A DNA stretch of 64,000 nt, taken from Acrocarpospora macrocephala. GTDB taxonomy: Bacteria > Actinomycetota > Actinomycetes > Streptosporangiales > Streptosporangiaceae. Numbering within the stretch: position 1 is the stretch's first letter; the number at the start of each line of letters is the position of its first letter. Under the pieces are notes generated by a model. That model was not told the origin of the DNA and did not search any database. It saw only the letters and a list, made by a program, of their open reading frames with translations. Both the position numbers and the translations under genes were made by a program. The stretch lies in NCBI RefSeq assembly GCF_009687865.1, contig NZ_BLAE01000046.1:26697-90696 (forward strand). Reading direction: 5' to 3'. Shown here piece after piece: positions 52,679-61,601 of the stretch.

Positions 52679-53500
52679 TCAGGCGAGGTCGAGGATCGGG
52701 ATCAGTTGCTCCTCCTCATACGTCAGGTGGGCTTCGAGTTCATCGATGAGCCGTTCGATCTCGGCCCGTACCTTCAGCGGATCCTCGCCGGAAAGGGCCT
52801 GCTTCAGTTCTTCCAGGAGTACGGCGATGCGCTCGTGCTCCTCGGCCAGCCGCGCCAAGGCCGGAGCGAGTGAGGGATGCTGCTCGGCCAAGCCGGGGAA
52901 CATCATGGTGTCCTCGCCCGTGTGGTGATGGTGCAGGCCCTGGCAGACGGTCAAGCAGTTGATCCTTAGCTGTGCGCCCAGGCCTGGCCGTCCTGAATCG
53001 GACAGTTCCTTGCGGATCAGCGCGAGTTCGCGACGGAAGCCGTCGTGCACCAGCTTGAGGAACGCACCGCCCGACGGTGCGCTATCCCAGCGCGGAGCAG
53101 TCACGCGAAGTGCGACGACCGGGATGGTGCGCGTCGTCTTGGCCTGGTAGCCAGCCCAGCCAGGGTCGCCTTCCACCGCCCGGGCGAACGCCGCGTCACG
53201 CTCGGCGCCCTCCAGGACCTCCGCCTCGACATCAAAGCTGAAGGCGCCAGTCTCGACGATGGCGCGCGGGTTGGCCTTCAGATTGTGGTACCAGGCCGGG
53301 TTGTTCGGCGCTCCCCCGGCGGAGGCGATGACCTGCATACGCCCGGCGCCGTCATGCAGGTAGGCGAGCGGGGTCGTGTGTGGCTTGCCTGAGCGGGCGC
53401 CGGTGGTGGTGAGCAGGAGCAGCCTCGCTCCCTCGAAATAGCCACCGACTTGGCCATTGTTGGCGCGGAACTCGTCGATGACCTGCTTGTTGAAATCCAT
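52679..53500 (-). CDS. F420-dependent nitroreductase (Ddn-type) fused to hemerythrin domain
   Basis: Protein of 273 residues with two domains. Residues 1-135 are a split-barrel deazaflavin (F420) nitroreductase: LLLLTTTGARSGKPHTTPLAYL, IASAGGAPNNPAWYHNLKANP and RTIPVVALR. Residues 145-273 are an HHE hemerythrin domain: FRRELALIRKEL, GLHHHHTGEDTMMFPGLAE, LAEEHERIAVLLEEL and HLTYEEEQLIPIL, giving the His/Glu di-iron ligands. A GGAG lies upstream of the ATG. Pairing a redox F420 enzyme with a di-iron oxygen/NO sensor is unusual but suggests nitrosative or oxidative stress function (inference). Confidence 0.9.
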   Translation of the reverse strand: MDFNKQVIDEFRANNGQVGGYFEGARLLLLTTTGARSGKPHTTPLAYLHDGAGRMQVIASAGGAPNNPAWYHNLKANPRAIVETGAFSFDVEAEVLEGAERDAAFARAVEGDPGWAGYQAKTTRTIPVVALRVTAPRWDSAPSGGAFLKLVHDGFRRELALIRKELSDSGRPGLGAQLRINCLTVCQGLHHHHTGEDTMMFPGLAEQHPSLAPALARLAEEHERIAVLLEELKQALSGEDPLKVRAEIERLIDELEAHLTYEEEQLIPILDLA

Positions 53501-53681
53501 TCTTCTCCATTGGTGGTTCCTGCTGTGCCCGTACTGAATGGAGAAGAAGACGGCGGGCCGCGGGCCCGCGCGGCGATCAAGCGTCAGCCGGGCTGCTCTC
53601 TGGTGCGTGGCCCAAGGCCGACCCGGCAGTCACGTACGTCACGCTACTTCATCACGATATTCTCCGCAAAAGTCGCCTGCC

Positions 53682-54038
53682 TCAGGGCAGCGGGACGACG
53701 TAGGAATCGACGCGGGCGATAAGTCCGTCGCGGAACGTGAACAGGTCGTTGAAGGCGAACCGGAATCGGCCGTGGTCGATGCTGGTGCCGCGGCCCTCGC
53801 CGGTGGTGACGACGACCGGGCCGTCCTCGTGGATACGCTGGACGTCGAGTTCGGGGCTGCCGGTGAACCCCGGATTCTCGATCTCGCCGTCGAACTCCGC
53901 CTTGCCGCGGGTGGTCCGGTGGCCGTGGATGACCCACTCGACGTCGTCGGTGAGGGTCGCGAGGATTCGTGGGTGGTCGCTGGTCCGGAATCCCGCGAAG
54001 TACTCCGCGACGAGGTCGCGCTGGGTGTGCTGCGTCAT
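53682..54038 (-). CDS. SnoaL/NTF2-like protein
   Basis: Protein of 118 residues with the cone-shaped NTF2 fold signals: AEYFAGFRTSDHPRILATLTDDVEWVIHG at the N-terminus, and DLFTFRDGLIARVDSYVVP at the end. Last gene of the ArsR operon; its ATG overlaps the stop of the AHSA1 gene by 4 nt. Probably an enzyme or ligand-binding protein; substrate unknown. Confidence 0.88.
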   Translation of the reverse strand: MTQHTQRDLVAEYFAGFRTSDHPRILATLTDDVEWVIHGHRTTRGKAEFDGEIENPGFTGSPELDVQRIHEDGPVVVTTGEGRGTSIDHGRFRFAFNDLFTFRDGLIARVDSYVVPLP

Positions 54039-54502
54039 GATGTGCTCCGTTCTGGGGTGATGTCGGGGTGCTGCAGATGTACGGCGAGGGCGTCGAGGAT
54101 CGAGGCGAGCCCGTCGGCTGCTTGGGCGGTCCGAAGCTCGGGGGGAAGCTGACGCTGGTGGACCGTGAGATCCGTGCCGCCGCCCGCGGGGTGGACCTTG
54201 ACGGTTGTGCGGAGGCCGGTGAGAGGCTCGTCGAACACGAGTTCATGCGGTGCGGCGACGCTCACGTAGACGAACCGGAGCCGGCGGGTCGCGCCGTCCG
54301 GCGCGCGGGTGTCGAGCGCGAACTCTCCACCGGGACGCAGGTCGACGGTCACGGATTCAGGCGGCACGGTGGCGTGCGAACCGCCCCAGAATGCCGCGAT
54401 GCTTGCCGGTGAGGTGAAGGCGGCCCAGACGCGTTCGGGTTCCGCCGGGAGGTGGCGCTTGGCGATCAGTTCGTCGCCGCGGAGCTCTGAGCTGGCGGTC
54501 AA
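54035..54502 (-). CDS. AHSA1/SRPBCC domain protein
   Basis: Protein of 155 residues with a START-like fold: AKRHLPAEPERVWAAFTSPASIAAFWGG, and RFVYVSVAAPHELVFDEPL followed by a long C-terminal helix. AHSA1-like proteins often follow an ArsR regulator in actinobacteria, as here. It overlaps ArsR (ATGA) and the SnoaL gene, so three genes form one operon. Confidence 0.92.
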   Translation of the reverse strand: MTASSELRGDELIAKRHLPAEPERVWAAFTSPASIAAFWGGSHATVPPESVTVDLRPGGEFALDTRAPDGATRRLRFVYVSVAAPHELVFDEPLTGLRTTVKVHPAGGGTDLTVHQRQLPPELRTAQAADGLASILDALAVHLQHPDITPERSTS

Positions 54503-54846
54503 CGGACCGCTCCGCCATCGGTGAGATGTTGCTCAAGGGCGGCGAGCCGGTCGTTCCAGGCGTGACGCTGGTCGTCGATCCACGTGCTGAGCAGTGACAA
54601 CTGGTCGACCCTCAGCCGGCAGGGGCGCCTGGTGCCCTCGCGCCGCTGCTCGACCAGGCCACACCGCCGCAGGACACCGACGTGGTGGGAGATCGCTTGT
54701 GGGGTCAGGTCGAACGGTTCGGCGAGTTCTCCCACCGTGGCGTCACCACGCGCGAGACGAGTGACCAAGGCGCGACGGACGGGGTCGCCGAGAGCGGCGA
54801 AGGCCGAATCGAGGTCTGGCCTGGGGGCCACGAGTGAGGGGACCAT
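54499..54846 (-). CDS. ArsR family transcriptional regulator
   Basis: Protein of 115 residues with the winged helix AALGDPVRRALVTRLARG, then FDLTPQAISHHVGVLRRCGL and a short wing. No metal-binding Cys pair of the ArsR/SmtB type is present, so it probably does not sense metals. First gene of the operon; a perfect palindrome 12 nt upstream of its start is the likely operator for self-repression. Confidence 0.93.
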   Translation of the reverse strand: MVPSLVAPRPDLDSAFAALGDPVRRALVTRLARGDATVGELAEPFDLTPQAISHHVGVLRRCGLVEQRREGTRRPCRLRVDQLSLLSTWIDDQRHAWNDRLAALEQHLTDGGAVR

Positions 54847-54858
54847 AGGTTCACCCTA

Positions 54859-54878
54859 GCGCAAATGACCATTTGCGC
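54859..54878. promoter_or_regulatory. ArsR operator
   Basis: GCGCAAAT-GACC-ATTTGCGC is a perfect 8-bp inverted repeat with a 4-nt spacer, 12 nt before the ArsR start. Such a site next to the start implies repression. Confidence 0.75.
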
Positions 54879-54918
54879 AAACAATCGTTTTCAAAGAGAG
54901 CGCCACGAGGCTGATGCG

Positions 54919-54952
54919 GAAGGCCCCGAATCCGCTGGGATCCGGGGCCTTC
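54919..54952. terminator. Hairpin between chitinase end and ArsR operon
   Basis: 15-bp stem with one mismatch (54919-54933 with 54938-54952) and GCTG loop. It lies 92 nt 3' of the chitinase gene. On the plus strand TTTC follows; on the minus strand there is no clear T-run. Confidence 0.65.
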
Positions 54953-55044
54953 TTTCGACTTGGCTAGCTCGACGCTCGGTGGCGAACGGTCCGCACGGGT
55001 CCGTCGCCGTACCAGAACGAGAAGGCGCTATGCCTGGAAGCGCA

Positions 55045-57603
55045 CTACCGTAGACCCGTGTCCACGGCGGTCATCAATGTGCCGGTGTCGCCGGACATCT
55101 CCCAGATCATCGCGCCGAGCAGGTTCCTGCTCCGCAGCCAGGCGGTCTTCCTCCCGATGGACCAGGCGTCGTCGAAGCTCCACCACTGCCCGCCGTTGCC
55201 GGTGTGGCAGAAGGTGGCGACCGCCTGCTCGTCATGCCGGACGGTACAGCCGGGGACTCCGGCGACCAGGTTGGAGTATCCGCGGGTGCCCGCCTCCTCG
55301 GCGAACTGGCCGGGGGCCGCCCCGGTCGCGGTCTGCCATTCGCCGAACTTCCCGCCGTCGGGGACGCCCTGCCAGCCCCGCCCGTAGAAGGCCAGGCCGA
55401 TGGTGAGTTTCCGCGGGTTGACCCCGGCGTTGGTGTAGACGTTGATCGCGTTCTCCACGCTGAAGTGGAAGTTGTAGGGATCGTCGGTGTCGGCGTACAG
55501 GTTGCCCTGGTGCCCGGTCCTGTTCGGCTCCCAGGAGTTGTCGCTGCCCGCGCCGTGGAAGTCGTAGCCCTGGACGTTGAAGATGTCCAGCGACTTGGCG
55601 ACCTCCGGCAGGTCCCAGCCGGCGGCGAGCTTCGCGGGGTCGGCCGGGGTGAAGGCGGTGAGCTGGTAGCGCTTGCCGGTCTGCGCGCCCAGCGCGTCCA
55701 GCTGGCGCCGGAACTCGGCGATCAGCAGGGTGTTGTTGGCCTTGTCGGCCGGGCTGACGTGGTTACCGGCGTGGCCTTCCGCGCCCGGCCACTCCCAGTC
55801 CAGGTCGATGCCGTCGAAGATACCGGCCGCCGTGCCCGGTCCCCCGGCTCCGCCCGCGACCGGCAGGTTGCCCTTGAGGTAGATGTCGATGCAGGAGCTG
55901 ACGAACTTCTTGCGCGCGGCGTCGGTGGCGGCCACGTCGGAGAAGTACTTGGAGTAGGTCCAGCCGCCCAGGGAGATCAGCACCTTCAGCTGCGGGTGCT
56001 TGGCCTTGAGCTTCCTGAGCTGGTTGAAGTTGCCGCGGAGCGGCTCCCACCCGGTGTCGGCGACGCCGTCCACGGACTGGGCGGCGCTGAACGGACGCCC
56101 GTAGTCGGCATCCGCGTCGCCCGCCCCGTCCCCCTGGTTGGGGTCCTGCGGGTTGGCCGTGGTGCCCCTGGTCACCCCTTGCAGGCAGGTCAGGTTGACC
56201 GGGTCGATGTTGCCGAAGGCGTAGTTGAGGTGGGTGAGCTTGGCCGCCGCCCCGCTGGTGTCGAGGTTGCGGACGAAGTACTGCCGCCCGTAGATGCCCC
56301 ACTGCACGAAGTATCCGACCCTGGCGTACCCGGTCTCCACGATGTCGGCGGTGGTCGCCTTCACGGCCACGCTGGCCGCGGACAGGTTGTCGTAGACGTC
56401 GCGTGCTCTGATCGTGAAGGTGTATTCGGTGGACGGCGAGAGCCCGGTGACCGTGGCCGTGGTGCCGATGACCGTGGTGGTTACCGTGCCGCCCACCAGG
56501 ACGTCGTAGCCGGCGACGCCGGTGTTGTCGGTGGAGGCGGTCCAGGCCAGCGTGACGCTCCCGGAGGTCCTGGCCGTGCTCCGCGGGTTCCCCGGCACGC
56601 TCGGCGGTTGCGTGTCATCGGCCGGATTGTTGGTACGGACGTTCAGCGCGGCGCTGGCTGCCGACAGCGTGCCCTTCCGGTCCTTCGCCTTGACGGTGAA
56701 GGTGTAGGCGGTGTTCGGGTTCAGCCCCGTGACGGTGGCCGAGGTGCCGGTGGTGGTCACCGTGGCCGGGCCGCCGTACACCTCATAGCCGGTGATCGGC
56801 AGGCTGCCCGGCGTCGCCGCCGTCCAGGCCAGCGTGACCGTCCGGGTGGTCTTGACCGGCGAGGTCAGGGTGCCGGGCGCGCCGGGCGGTGTGTCGGCGG
56901 ACCCGTCGCAGTTCACGTCGTTGATCCGGCAGTTGGTCGCCTGCGCGCCCGCCGTACTGAGCGTGAACGACGGGCTGTACGGCTCGGTGCTGCGACCGGG
57001 CTGGATTGTGCCGTTGTAGTGGGCGGGGGTGAGGCTGACTGTACGCCCGTTCTGGCTGATCGAGCCGTGCTGGGCGTTGCTCGCGGTGACCCCGGCGGGC
57101 AGGTCGAAGACGATCGACCAGCCGGTCAGCGCGGTCGCGGCGTTGTTGGTGATGACGAAGGTGGCGGAGGTGCCGGTCACGGTGTACTCGGCCACGACCG
57201 GGGGCGGTGGCGGAGGTGGGTCGCCGGTGCCGTCGCAGGCCGCGCCCGCGATCGTGCAGGAGGTCGGGCTGACCGGGGAGCTGAGGGTGAACGACGGGCT
57301 GTACGGCTCGGTGTTCCGCCCGGGTTGGAGAGTGGCGATGTAGTACGCCGGGGTGAGTTTGACCCGCGTCCCCGTCTGCGTGGTGGTGGCGTGCTGCGCG
57401 TTGCTGACGGTGACCCCTGCGGGCAGGTCGAAGGTGATCGACCAGCCGCTGACCGCGGTGGTTCCCGGATTGGCGACCACGAACTTGCCGGTGTTGCCCG
57501 ACAGGCTGAAGGTCGCGATGAGCCGGGAGGCCGCGTGCGCGGGTGTGCTGGCCAGGACGGCGGTGACAACCAGTCCCAGGAGGAGAGAAACGAGTCTGCG
57601 CAC
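55045..57603 (-). CDS. Secreted GH18 chitinase with two CBM2-like and two fibronectin III domains
   Basis: Protein of 852 residues. GTG 57603 has AAAGG 8 nt upstream and gives a clean signal peptide (RRLVSLLLGLVVTAVLA, cut after AHA). Two CBM2-like modules follow (about 25-122 and 136-235), each with AVSGWSI- or ALTGWSIVFDLPAG and NTEPYSPSF or STEPYSPSF; Pro-rich linkers; two FN3 domains (about 240-320, 335-420, with PPSVPGNPRST); then GH18 (about 430-850) with the catalytic DGIDLDWEWPG (DxxDxDxE). Degrades chitin outside the cell. A palindrome at 57622-57634 precedes it. Confidence 0.95.
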   Translation of the reverse strand: MRRLVSLLLGLVVTAVLASTPAHAASRLIATFSLSGNTGKFVVANPGTTAVSGWSITFDLPAGVTVSNAQHATTTQTGTRVKLTPAYYIATLQPGRNTEPYSPSFTLSSPVSPTSCTIAGAACDGTGDPPPPPPPVVAEYTVTGTSATFVITNNAATALTGWSIVFDLPAGVTASNAQHGSISQNGRTVSLTPAHYNGTIQPGRSTEPYSPSFTLSTAGAQATNCRINDVNCDGSADTPPGAPGTLTSPVKTTRTVTLAWTAATPGSLPITGYEVYGGPATVTTTGTSATVTGLNPNTAYTFTVKAKDRKGTLSAASAALNVRTNNPADDTQPPSVPGNPRSTARTSGSVTLAWTASTDNTGVAGYDVLVGGTVTTTVIGTTATVTGLSPSTEYTFTIRARDVYDNLSAASVAVKATTADIVETGYARVGYFVQWGIYGRQYFVRNLDTSGAAAKLTHLNYAFGNIDPVNLTCLQGVTRGTTANPQDPNQGDGAGDADADYGRPFSAAQSVDGVADTGWEPLRGNFNQLRKLKAKHPQLKVLISLGGWTYSKYFSDVAATDAARKKFVSSCIDIYLKGNLPVAGGAGGPGTAAGIFDGIDLDWEWPGAEGHAGNHVSPADKANNTLLIAEFRRQLDALGAQTGKRYQLTAFTPADPAKLAAGWDLPEVAKSLDIFNVQGYDFHGAGSDNSWEPNRTGHQGNLYADTDDPYNFHFSVENAINVYTNAGVNPRKLTIGLAFYGRGWQGVPDGGKFGEWQTATGAAPGQFAEEAGTRGYSNLVAGVPGCTVRHDEQAVATFCHTGNGGQWWSFDDAWSIGRKTAWLRSRNLLGAMIWEMSGDTGTLMTAVDTGLR

Positions 57604-57621
57604 GTGGGGAACCTTTCTAAA

Positions 57622-57634
57622 AGGAAAGTTTCCT
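57622..57634. promoter_or_regulatory. Candidate chitinase operator
   Basis: AGGAAA-G-TTTCCT is a perfect 6-bp inverted repeat 19 nt upstream of the chitinase GTG. Position close to the start suggests a repressor site; the regulator is not in the window. Confidence 0.5.
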
Positions 57635-57683
57635 AACAGTTGGAGCGTAGACCCGGGCAGACGGGAGGTAAAGACCCAACCGA

Positions 57684-57709
57684 GCCGACCGAGGCATGCC
57701 TCGGTCGGC
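57684..57709. terminator. 26-nt palindrome between carbonic anhydrase and chitinase genes
   Basis: GCCGACCGAGGC-AT-GCCTCGGTCGGC pairs over 12 bp with a 2-nt centre, 16 nt 3' of the carbonic anhydrase stop. It may end that transcript or be a protein-binding site; no T-run follows. Confidence 0.5.
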
Positions 57710-57725
57710 GTGGTCGTCACGGAAC

Positions 57726-58511
57726 TTAGTGGTACGAGTAGATGTTGGGCTCCGGGTCGTTCTCCTGGAGTTCCCGGCGGTTGCCCTCCGGGCCCCACAG
57801 CGACCGGTACGACTGGATGTTGTTCTGGTGCGCCTTCGCGTGCTGGTTGAAGACGACCCAGTTCACCGGCTGGAAGTAGGACCCGGTCTCGTCCGGCGTC
57901 GTGAGGGAGCCGGTGTAGCGGTAGGTGGCGTGGCTGTCGGGCAGCATGGCCCTGAGGTCGACGCCCTGGACGCTCCTGGACTCGCCGAGAGCGGGGGGCG
58001 ACTTGATCAGGCGGTCGTGCTGGGACAGGCCCCGGAAGGTCTTGGCGTCGATGAGGACCGAGAAGACCACGTAGCCCTTCGGCCCGGTCGCCCGCTCGTG
58101 GACGAAGTGGGCCTCGAGGGGAGCGAACGGCTGACCGGCGAACTTGTGCTCGGCGTGGCCGTGGAAGTGCACATTGTTCAGGTTGTACCGCTGGCCGCCG
58201 TAGGTGATGTACGGCTGCGAACCCCCGGTGCCGATGATGAACCTGACGTCATCGTGCTCGCTCACCTCGCCCAGCGGAGGCTTGTCCTGGAAGAGGAGCG
58301 TCCCGCCGACCCTGTACGGGTAGTGGATGGCGAGCGCGGACTGGGTGCCCGGGCATGCCACCGAACGGTCGATCTCAATAGGACTCTGGACCGCGCTGTC
58401 CGTGCCGGTGCCCTGGCACGGCTTGACCTGAGCCTGTACGGGAGGGGAAAGGGAAATGAACGGGAGGGAAAAAACAGCGGCCACCGCAATGGGCGCAAGA
58501 CGATACCGCAC
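57726..58511 (-). CDS. Secreted alpha-type carbonic anhydrase
   Basis: Protein of 261 residues with signal peptide (RYRLAPIAVAAVFSLPFISL, cut after VQA). Alpha-CA hallmarks: QSPIEI (42-47), the zinc ligands in VHFHGHAEH (His 115 and 117) and LEAHFVHE (His 135), YRYTGSLTTP, and VNWVVFNQ. These residues support an active zinc enzyme converting carbon dioxide to bicarbonate outside the membrane. The 327-nt gap 58512-58838 to the divergent DUF1996 gene has no gene; promoters for both must lie there but no clear boxes were seen. Confidence 0.92.
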   Translation of the reverse strand: MRYRLAPIAVAAVFSLPFISLSPPVQAQVKPCQGTGTDSAVQSPIEIDRSVACPGTQSALAIHYPYRVGGTLLFQDKPPLGEVSEHDDVRFIIGTGGSQPYITYGGQRYNLNNVHFHGHAEHKFAGQPFAPLEAHFVHERATGPKGYVVFSVLIDAKTFRGLSQHDRLIKSPPALGESRSVQGVDLRAMLPDSHATYRYTGSLTTPDETGSYFQPVNWVVFNQHAKAHQNNIQSYRSLWGPEGNRRELQENDPEPNIYSYH

Positions 58512-58838
58512 CAGTCACCTTTCGTACGAGGGGACGCGAGATGTGTCGTCTACGGAACCAAGTGGGCAATGTCCGTATTAAGGACGACATAAAGGCATTG
58601 GCGAGGATAGTCGATCTACCTTGGCGGGTGCGCGGTCGGCCCGGCGTGGGAGGTGGCCGACCCGTTCACGGCCTTCTGGTCAGGGAGACGGGCCGGGCGC
58701 AGGACGTACGAACAAAATCTTCCGAGCTTCTCCGAAGTTTTCGTTATCCACCGGTGACCTGCGGGTCTCCTATGTGGCGGCGCGTGCGAGCGCCGCCGAA
58801 CGTCCCCTCCCCTCAACAGGACAAGGACCCCATTCACC

Positions 58839-60305
58839 ATGAGCACAACCGCCTCGCGCGGCATCCGAGCCGGACGCGCGTCCGACCTACGTCAGGTCCG
58901 CCGCCTGGTGCTGGCCGGTGTCCTCGCCAGCCTGCTGGGCACCTCCGTGGTGAGCGTCGCCTCCCCGGCCGCCGCGGCCGAGGTGCCCCTCTCGCAGGGC
59001 CGTACCGCCATCGCCTCCTCGGCGGAGCGCGGTGACCTGTCGCCCGCGGCCGCCTTCGACGGCAAGACCGGCACCCGCTGGTCCAGCAAGTTCAGCGACC
59101 CGCAGTGGCTTGCGGTCGACCTCGGCAAGTCCACCGCCATCAAGAAGATCGTCATCAACTGGGAGAACGCCTACGCCACGGCGTTCCAGATCCAGACCGC
59201 CGCCAGCAGTAACGACCCCTGGAAGACGGTGTACAACACCACGGCGGGCAAGGGCGGCGTCCAGACCATCAACGTGTCGGCCACCGGCCGGTTCGTACGG
59301 CTGTACGCGACCAAGCGGTCCACCCGGTACGGCGTCTCCCTGTGGGAGTTCCAGGTCTTCGGCACCGGCTCGGGCACCTCGAACCCGACCCCGACCCCGA
59401 CTCCGACCAAGCCGGCTGAGCCGACGCCCAGCGCCACCCCGACCACCGGCACGCCTGCCGCCGGCTGGGTACCGGTGAACCAGGCCGAATGGAAGAAGGC
59501 CCTGGACGCGTACAACAAGGTCGCACCCCAGACGGTCCCCGCGAACATCGTCAGAGTCCCCGAGTTCCACACCAACTGCACCGTGGCCAACGAGGCCAAG
59601 GACGACCCGATCGTGCTGCCCGGCCTGCCCGGCGCCTCCCACCTGCACACCTTCTTCGGCCCGAAGGTGTCGGCGAACACCACGACGGAGGACCTGCTCA
59701 AGAGCACCACGACCTGCGACGCTCCTGGGGACAACAGCGCCTACTGGGCGCCGACCCTGCTGAAGAACGGCAAACCGGTCCCGATGAAGAACTTCCGCGT
59801 GTACTACGGCTCCCGGCTCAAGGACCCGGCGGACGTCGTGCCGTTCCCGCCGGGCATGCGCCTGGTGCAGGGCGACGCGAAGCGGCAGGTGGCGACGCCG
59901 AAGGGTGCCTCCGGCCAGTTCTGGTGCGCCGGCAGCGCGGAGACCGGCCGCAGCGCCGACGGCAACTGGCCCGTCTGCGCCCCGGGCGGCAACCTGATCT
60001 ACCAGCTGACGTTCCAGGACTGCTGGGACGGCAAGCACATCGACTCGCCCGACCACAAGTCGCACATGGGTCCGGCCAAGGACGGCAAGTGCTCCGGCGC
60101 CTACCCGGTCGCGCTCCCCAACATCTCGCTCATGCTCGGCTACGACTCCCTCGGCGGTGACGGCCTGGCGCTGTCGTCGGGCATGGCGTCTTCGATTCAC
60201 GGCGACTTCATGAACGCGTGGAAGCCGGAGACCCTCGGCGCGCTCGTGAAGATCTGCATCAACCAGAAGGCCAAGTGCGGCACCACACCAGGCTGGGGCC
60301 GCTGA
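58839..60305 (+). CDS. Secreted protein with discoidin (F5/8 type C) and DUF1996 domains
   Basis: Protein of 488 residues. A signal peptide (about 1-48, VRRLVLAGVLASLLGTSVV, cut after AAAA). Residues 52-182 are a discoidin/CBM32-like domain: AAFDGKTGTRWSSKFSDPQW, VDLGKSTAIKKIVINWE and GVSLWEFQVFG. A Pro-Thr linker follows, then DUF1996 (about 210-488) with EFHTNCTV, SHLHTFFGP, YWAPTL, LTFQDCWDG and SSIHGDF, rich in conserved His and Cys. DUF1996 is common in secreted actinobacterial and fungal proteins; carbohydrate binding is likely, the reaction is not known. Confidence 0.92.
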   Translation: MSTTASRGIRAGRASDLRQVRRLVLAGVLASLLGTSVVSVASPAAAAEVPLSQGRTAIASSAERGDLSPAAAFDGKTGTRWSSKFSDPQWLAVDLGKSTAIKKIVINWENAYATAFQIQTAASSNDPWKTVYNTTAGKGGVQTINVSATGRFVRLYATKRSTRYGVSLWEFQVFGTGSGTSNPTPTPTPTKPAEPTPSATPTTGTPAAGWVPVNQAEWKKALDAYNKVAPQTVPANIVRVPEFHTNCTVANEAKDDPIVLPGLPGASHLHTFFGPKVSANTTTEDLLKSTTTCDAPGDNSAYWAPTLLKNGKPVPMKNFRVYYGSRLKDPADVVPFPPGMRLVQGDAKRQVATPKGASGQFWCAGSAETGRSADGNWPVCAPGGNLIYQLTFQDCWDGKHIDSPDHKSHMGPAKDGKCSGAYPVALPNISLMLGYDSLGGDGLALSSGMASSIHGDFMNAWKPETLGALVKICINQKAKCGTTPGWGR

Positions 60306-60444
60306 CCAATCCCCGCCACCTCCGCATTACGTGCCGTGCCGGTGATCCCACGTCCCGCGGGGCTACTGGCACGGCACGCGTGGCCGTGCCATATCACCGG
60401 CACGCCACGTTTGACAGAGACCAAGCGTGACAGAGGTAGCGGCA

Positions 60445-60478
60445 ATCGTGCGCGCCGCCTAAACGTTCGTCCCAGGCT
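60445..60478. repeat. 34-nt repeat, copy 2
   Basis: 31 of 34 identical to 50556-50589. It lies in the gene-free gap 60306-60521. Confidence 0.6.
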
Positions 60479-60521
60479 GCGCCTGTGATCTGCACCCGAT
60501 CAGCCAACCGGCTCAGGTTCA

Positions 60522-60559
60522 CTGATCGCCGGGCGGAGCGGATTCCGCCCGGCGATCAG
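60522..60559. terminator. Hairpin, perfect 16-bp stem
   Basis: 60522-60537 pairs with 60544-60559 around a 6-nt loop, 16 nt 3' of the nucleotidase-like gene and on the far side of the DUF1996 gene. Probably stops both. Confidence 0.75.
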
Positions 60560-60575
60560 CTCGTTCACGTGATGC

Positions 60576-61601
60576 TCATCGGACGGTGACCCGGTCGCCG
60601 GCTGGTGCGCTGACCGGCGAGTTCTTCACCAGATAGGTGGCCAGGGCCCCTCTGTCGTCCGGGCCACCGCGATAGACGCCGGTGGCTCCGGGCCATCGCG
60701 GGAAACCTTCGTAGCCGCCCACCAGGATGTAGTTGGCCGCGATTCTGATGACCTGGTCGTCGGCCACCGGAACGCCGTTCAACGTCATCTCGGTGACAGC
60801 GCCGCCCTCCAATGTGTAGCGGAGCGAGGACGACGGCGTGAGCACCCAGCCCTGCGCGTTCGGGTGGGCGAGGACGGACTTCAGCGCGGCGCCGGTGATC
60901 GCCCACACGTCCACCGCGAGCCCGGCCGGAAGCGTCGCGAACACCTCCTCGTAGGTGACCGGGCCCGCGTCGAGGTCCAGGTGGAATCCGTACCTGCTGA
61001 CCAGGGCGGCCTCCGCACCCGACCGGGCCTGAACTGCGTCGAGGTTGGCGTCGGCGACCAGTTCGGCCAGCGGGCCGCCGCTGGGCGTCCGGACGATGGG
61101 CTCGGAGGTCTCGCCGAAGGTGTCGTCCGCGTCGGCCATGCCGCACTCGAAGTAGTAGAGCGTATTGGACATGAGACCGTCGGGCTGCCTGAGCTCGATT
61201 TGGACCGACGTCTGACCTGGCGTCGGTGTCTCGAAGTCCCATTCCCAGTCGAGCGTCGCAAGCAGGGCGGTGAAGCTGCCGTTGTGCTTGATGGGGGATT
61301 TGAGATTCTTCCATTGCTCGGTGCCGACGATGCGGTATTGGATGAGTTGCAGGCCCGGAGGGAGTCCTTCGAAGGTCCCGTAAACCTTAAAGGTCAACGG
61401 GCACTTCGTCGCAGTGGTTCGCTCGAATGAGAGGGTGAGTTTCCGCACCGGATTGTCGGCCGATGCGAGTGGGGCGGAAGCCGTACCGGAAAAGGATCGC
61501 CGGGATGCGGCTTGCGCGGCGGGAACGAAAACACCGGACGCCAGAACCGCAACGGCCGCCAGCCCTCCGATCCGACGCCGAGCCCTACTGGGTAATCCCA
61601 C
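60576..61601 (-). CDS. Secreted protein with 5'-nucleotidase C-terminal domain only
   Basis: About 341 residues from GTG 61601, which has GGGAAG close upstream and yields a signal peptide (PSRARRRIGGLAAVAVLASG, cut after AQA). Residues about 45-170 are an unrecognised beta-rich domain. The rest matches the 5'-nucleotidase C domain: PLAELVADANLDAVQARSGA, VTYEEVFATLPAGLAVDVW and VRIAANYILVGGYEGFP. The metallophosphatase domain with its metal-binding Asp/His/Asn motifs is absent, so nucleotidase activity is unlikely. A longer form starting at 61760 is possible but its N-terminus is not signal-like. Confidence 0.75.
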   Translation of the reverse strand: MGLPSRARRRIGGLAAVAVLASGVFVPAAQAASRRSFSGTASAPLASADNPVRKLTLSFERTTATKCPLTFKVYGTFEGLPPGLQLIQYRIVGTEQWKNLKSPIKHNGSFTALLATLDWEWDFETPTPGQTSVQIELRQPDGLMSNTLYYFECGMADADDTFGETSEPIVRTPSGGPLAELVADANLDAVQARSGAEAALVSRYGFHLDLDAGPVTYEEVFATLPAGLAVDVWAITGAALKSVLAHPNAQGWVLTPSSSLRYTLEGGAVTEMTLNGVPVADDQVIRIAANYILVGGYEGFPRWPGATGVYRGGPDDRGALATYLVKNSPVSAPAGDRVTVR

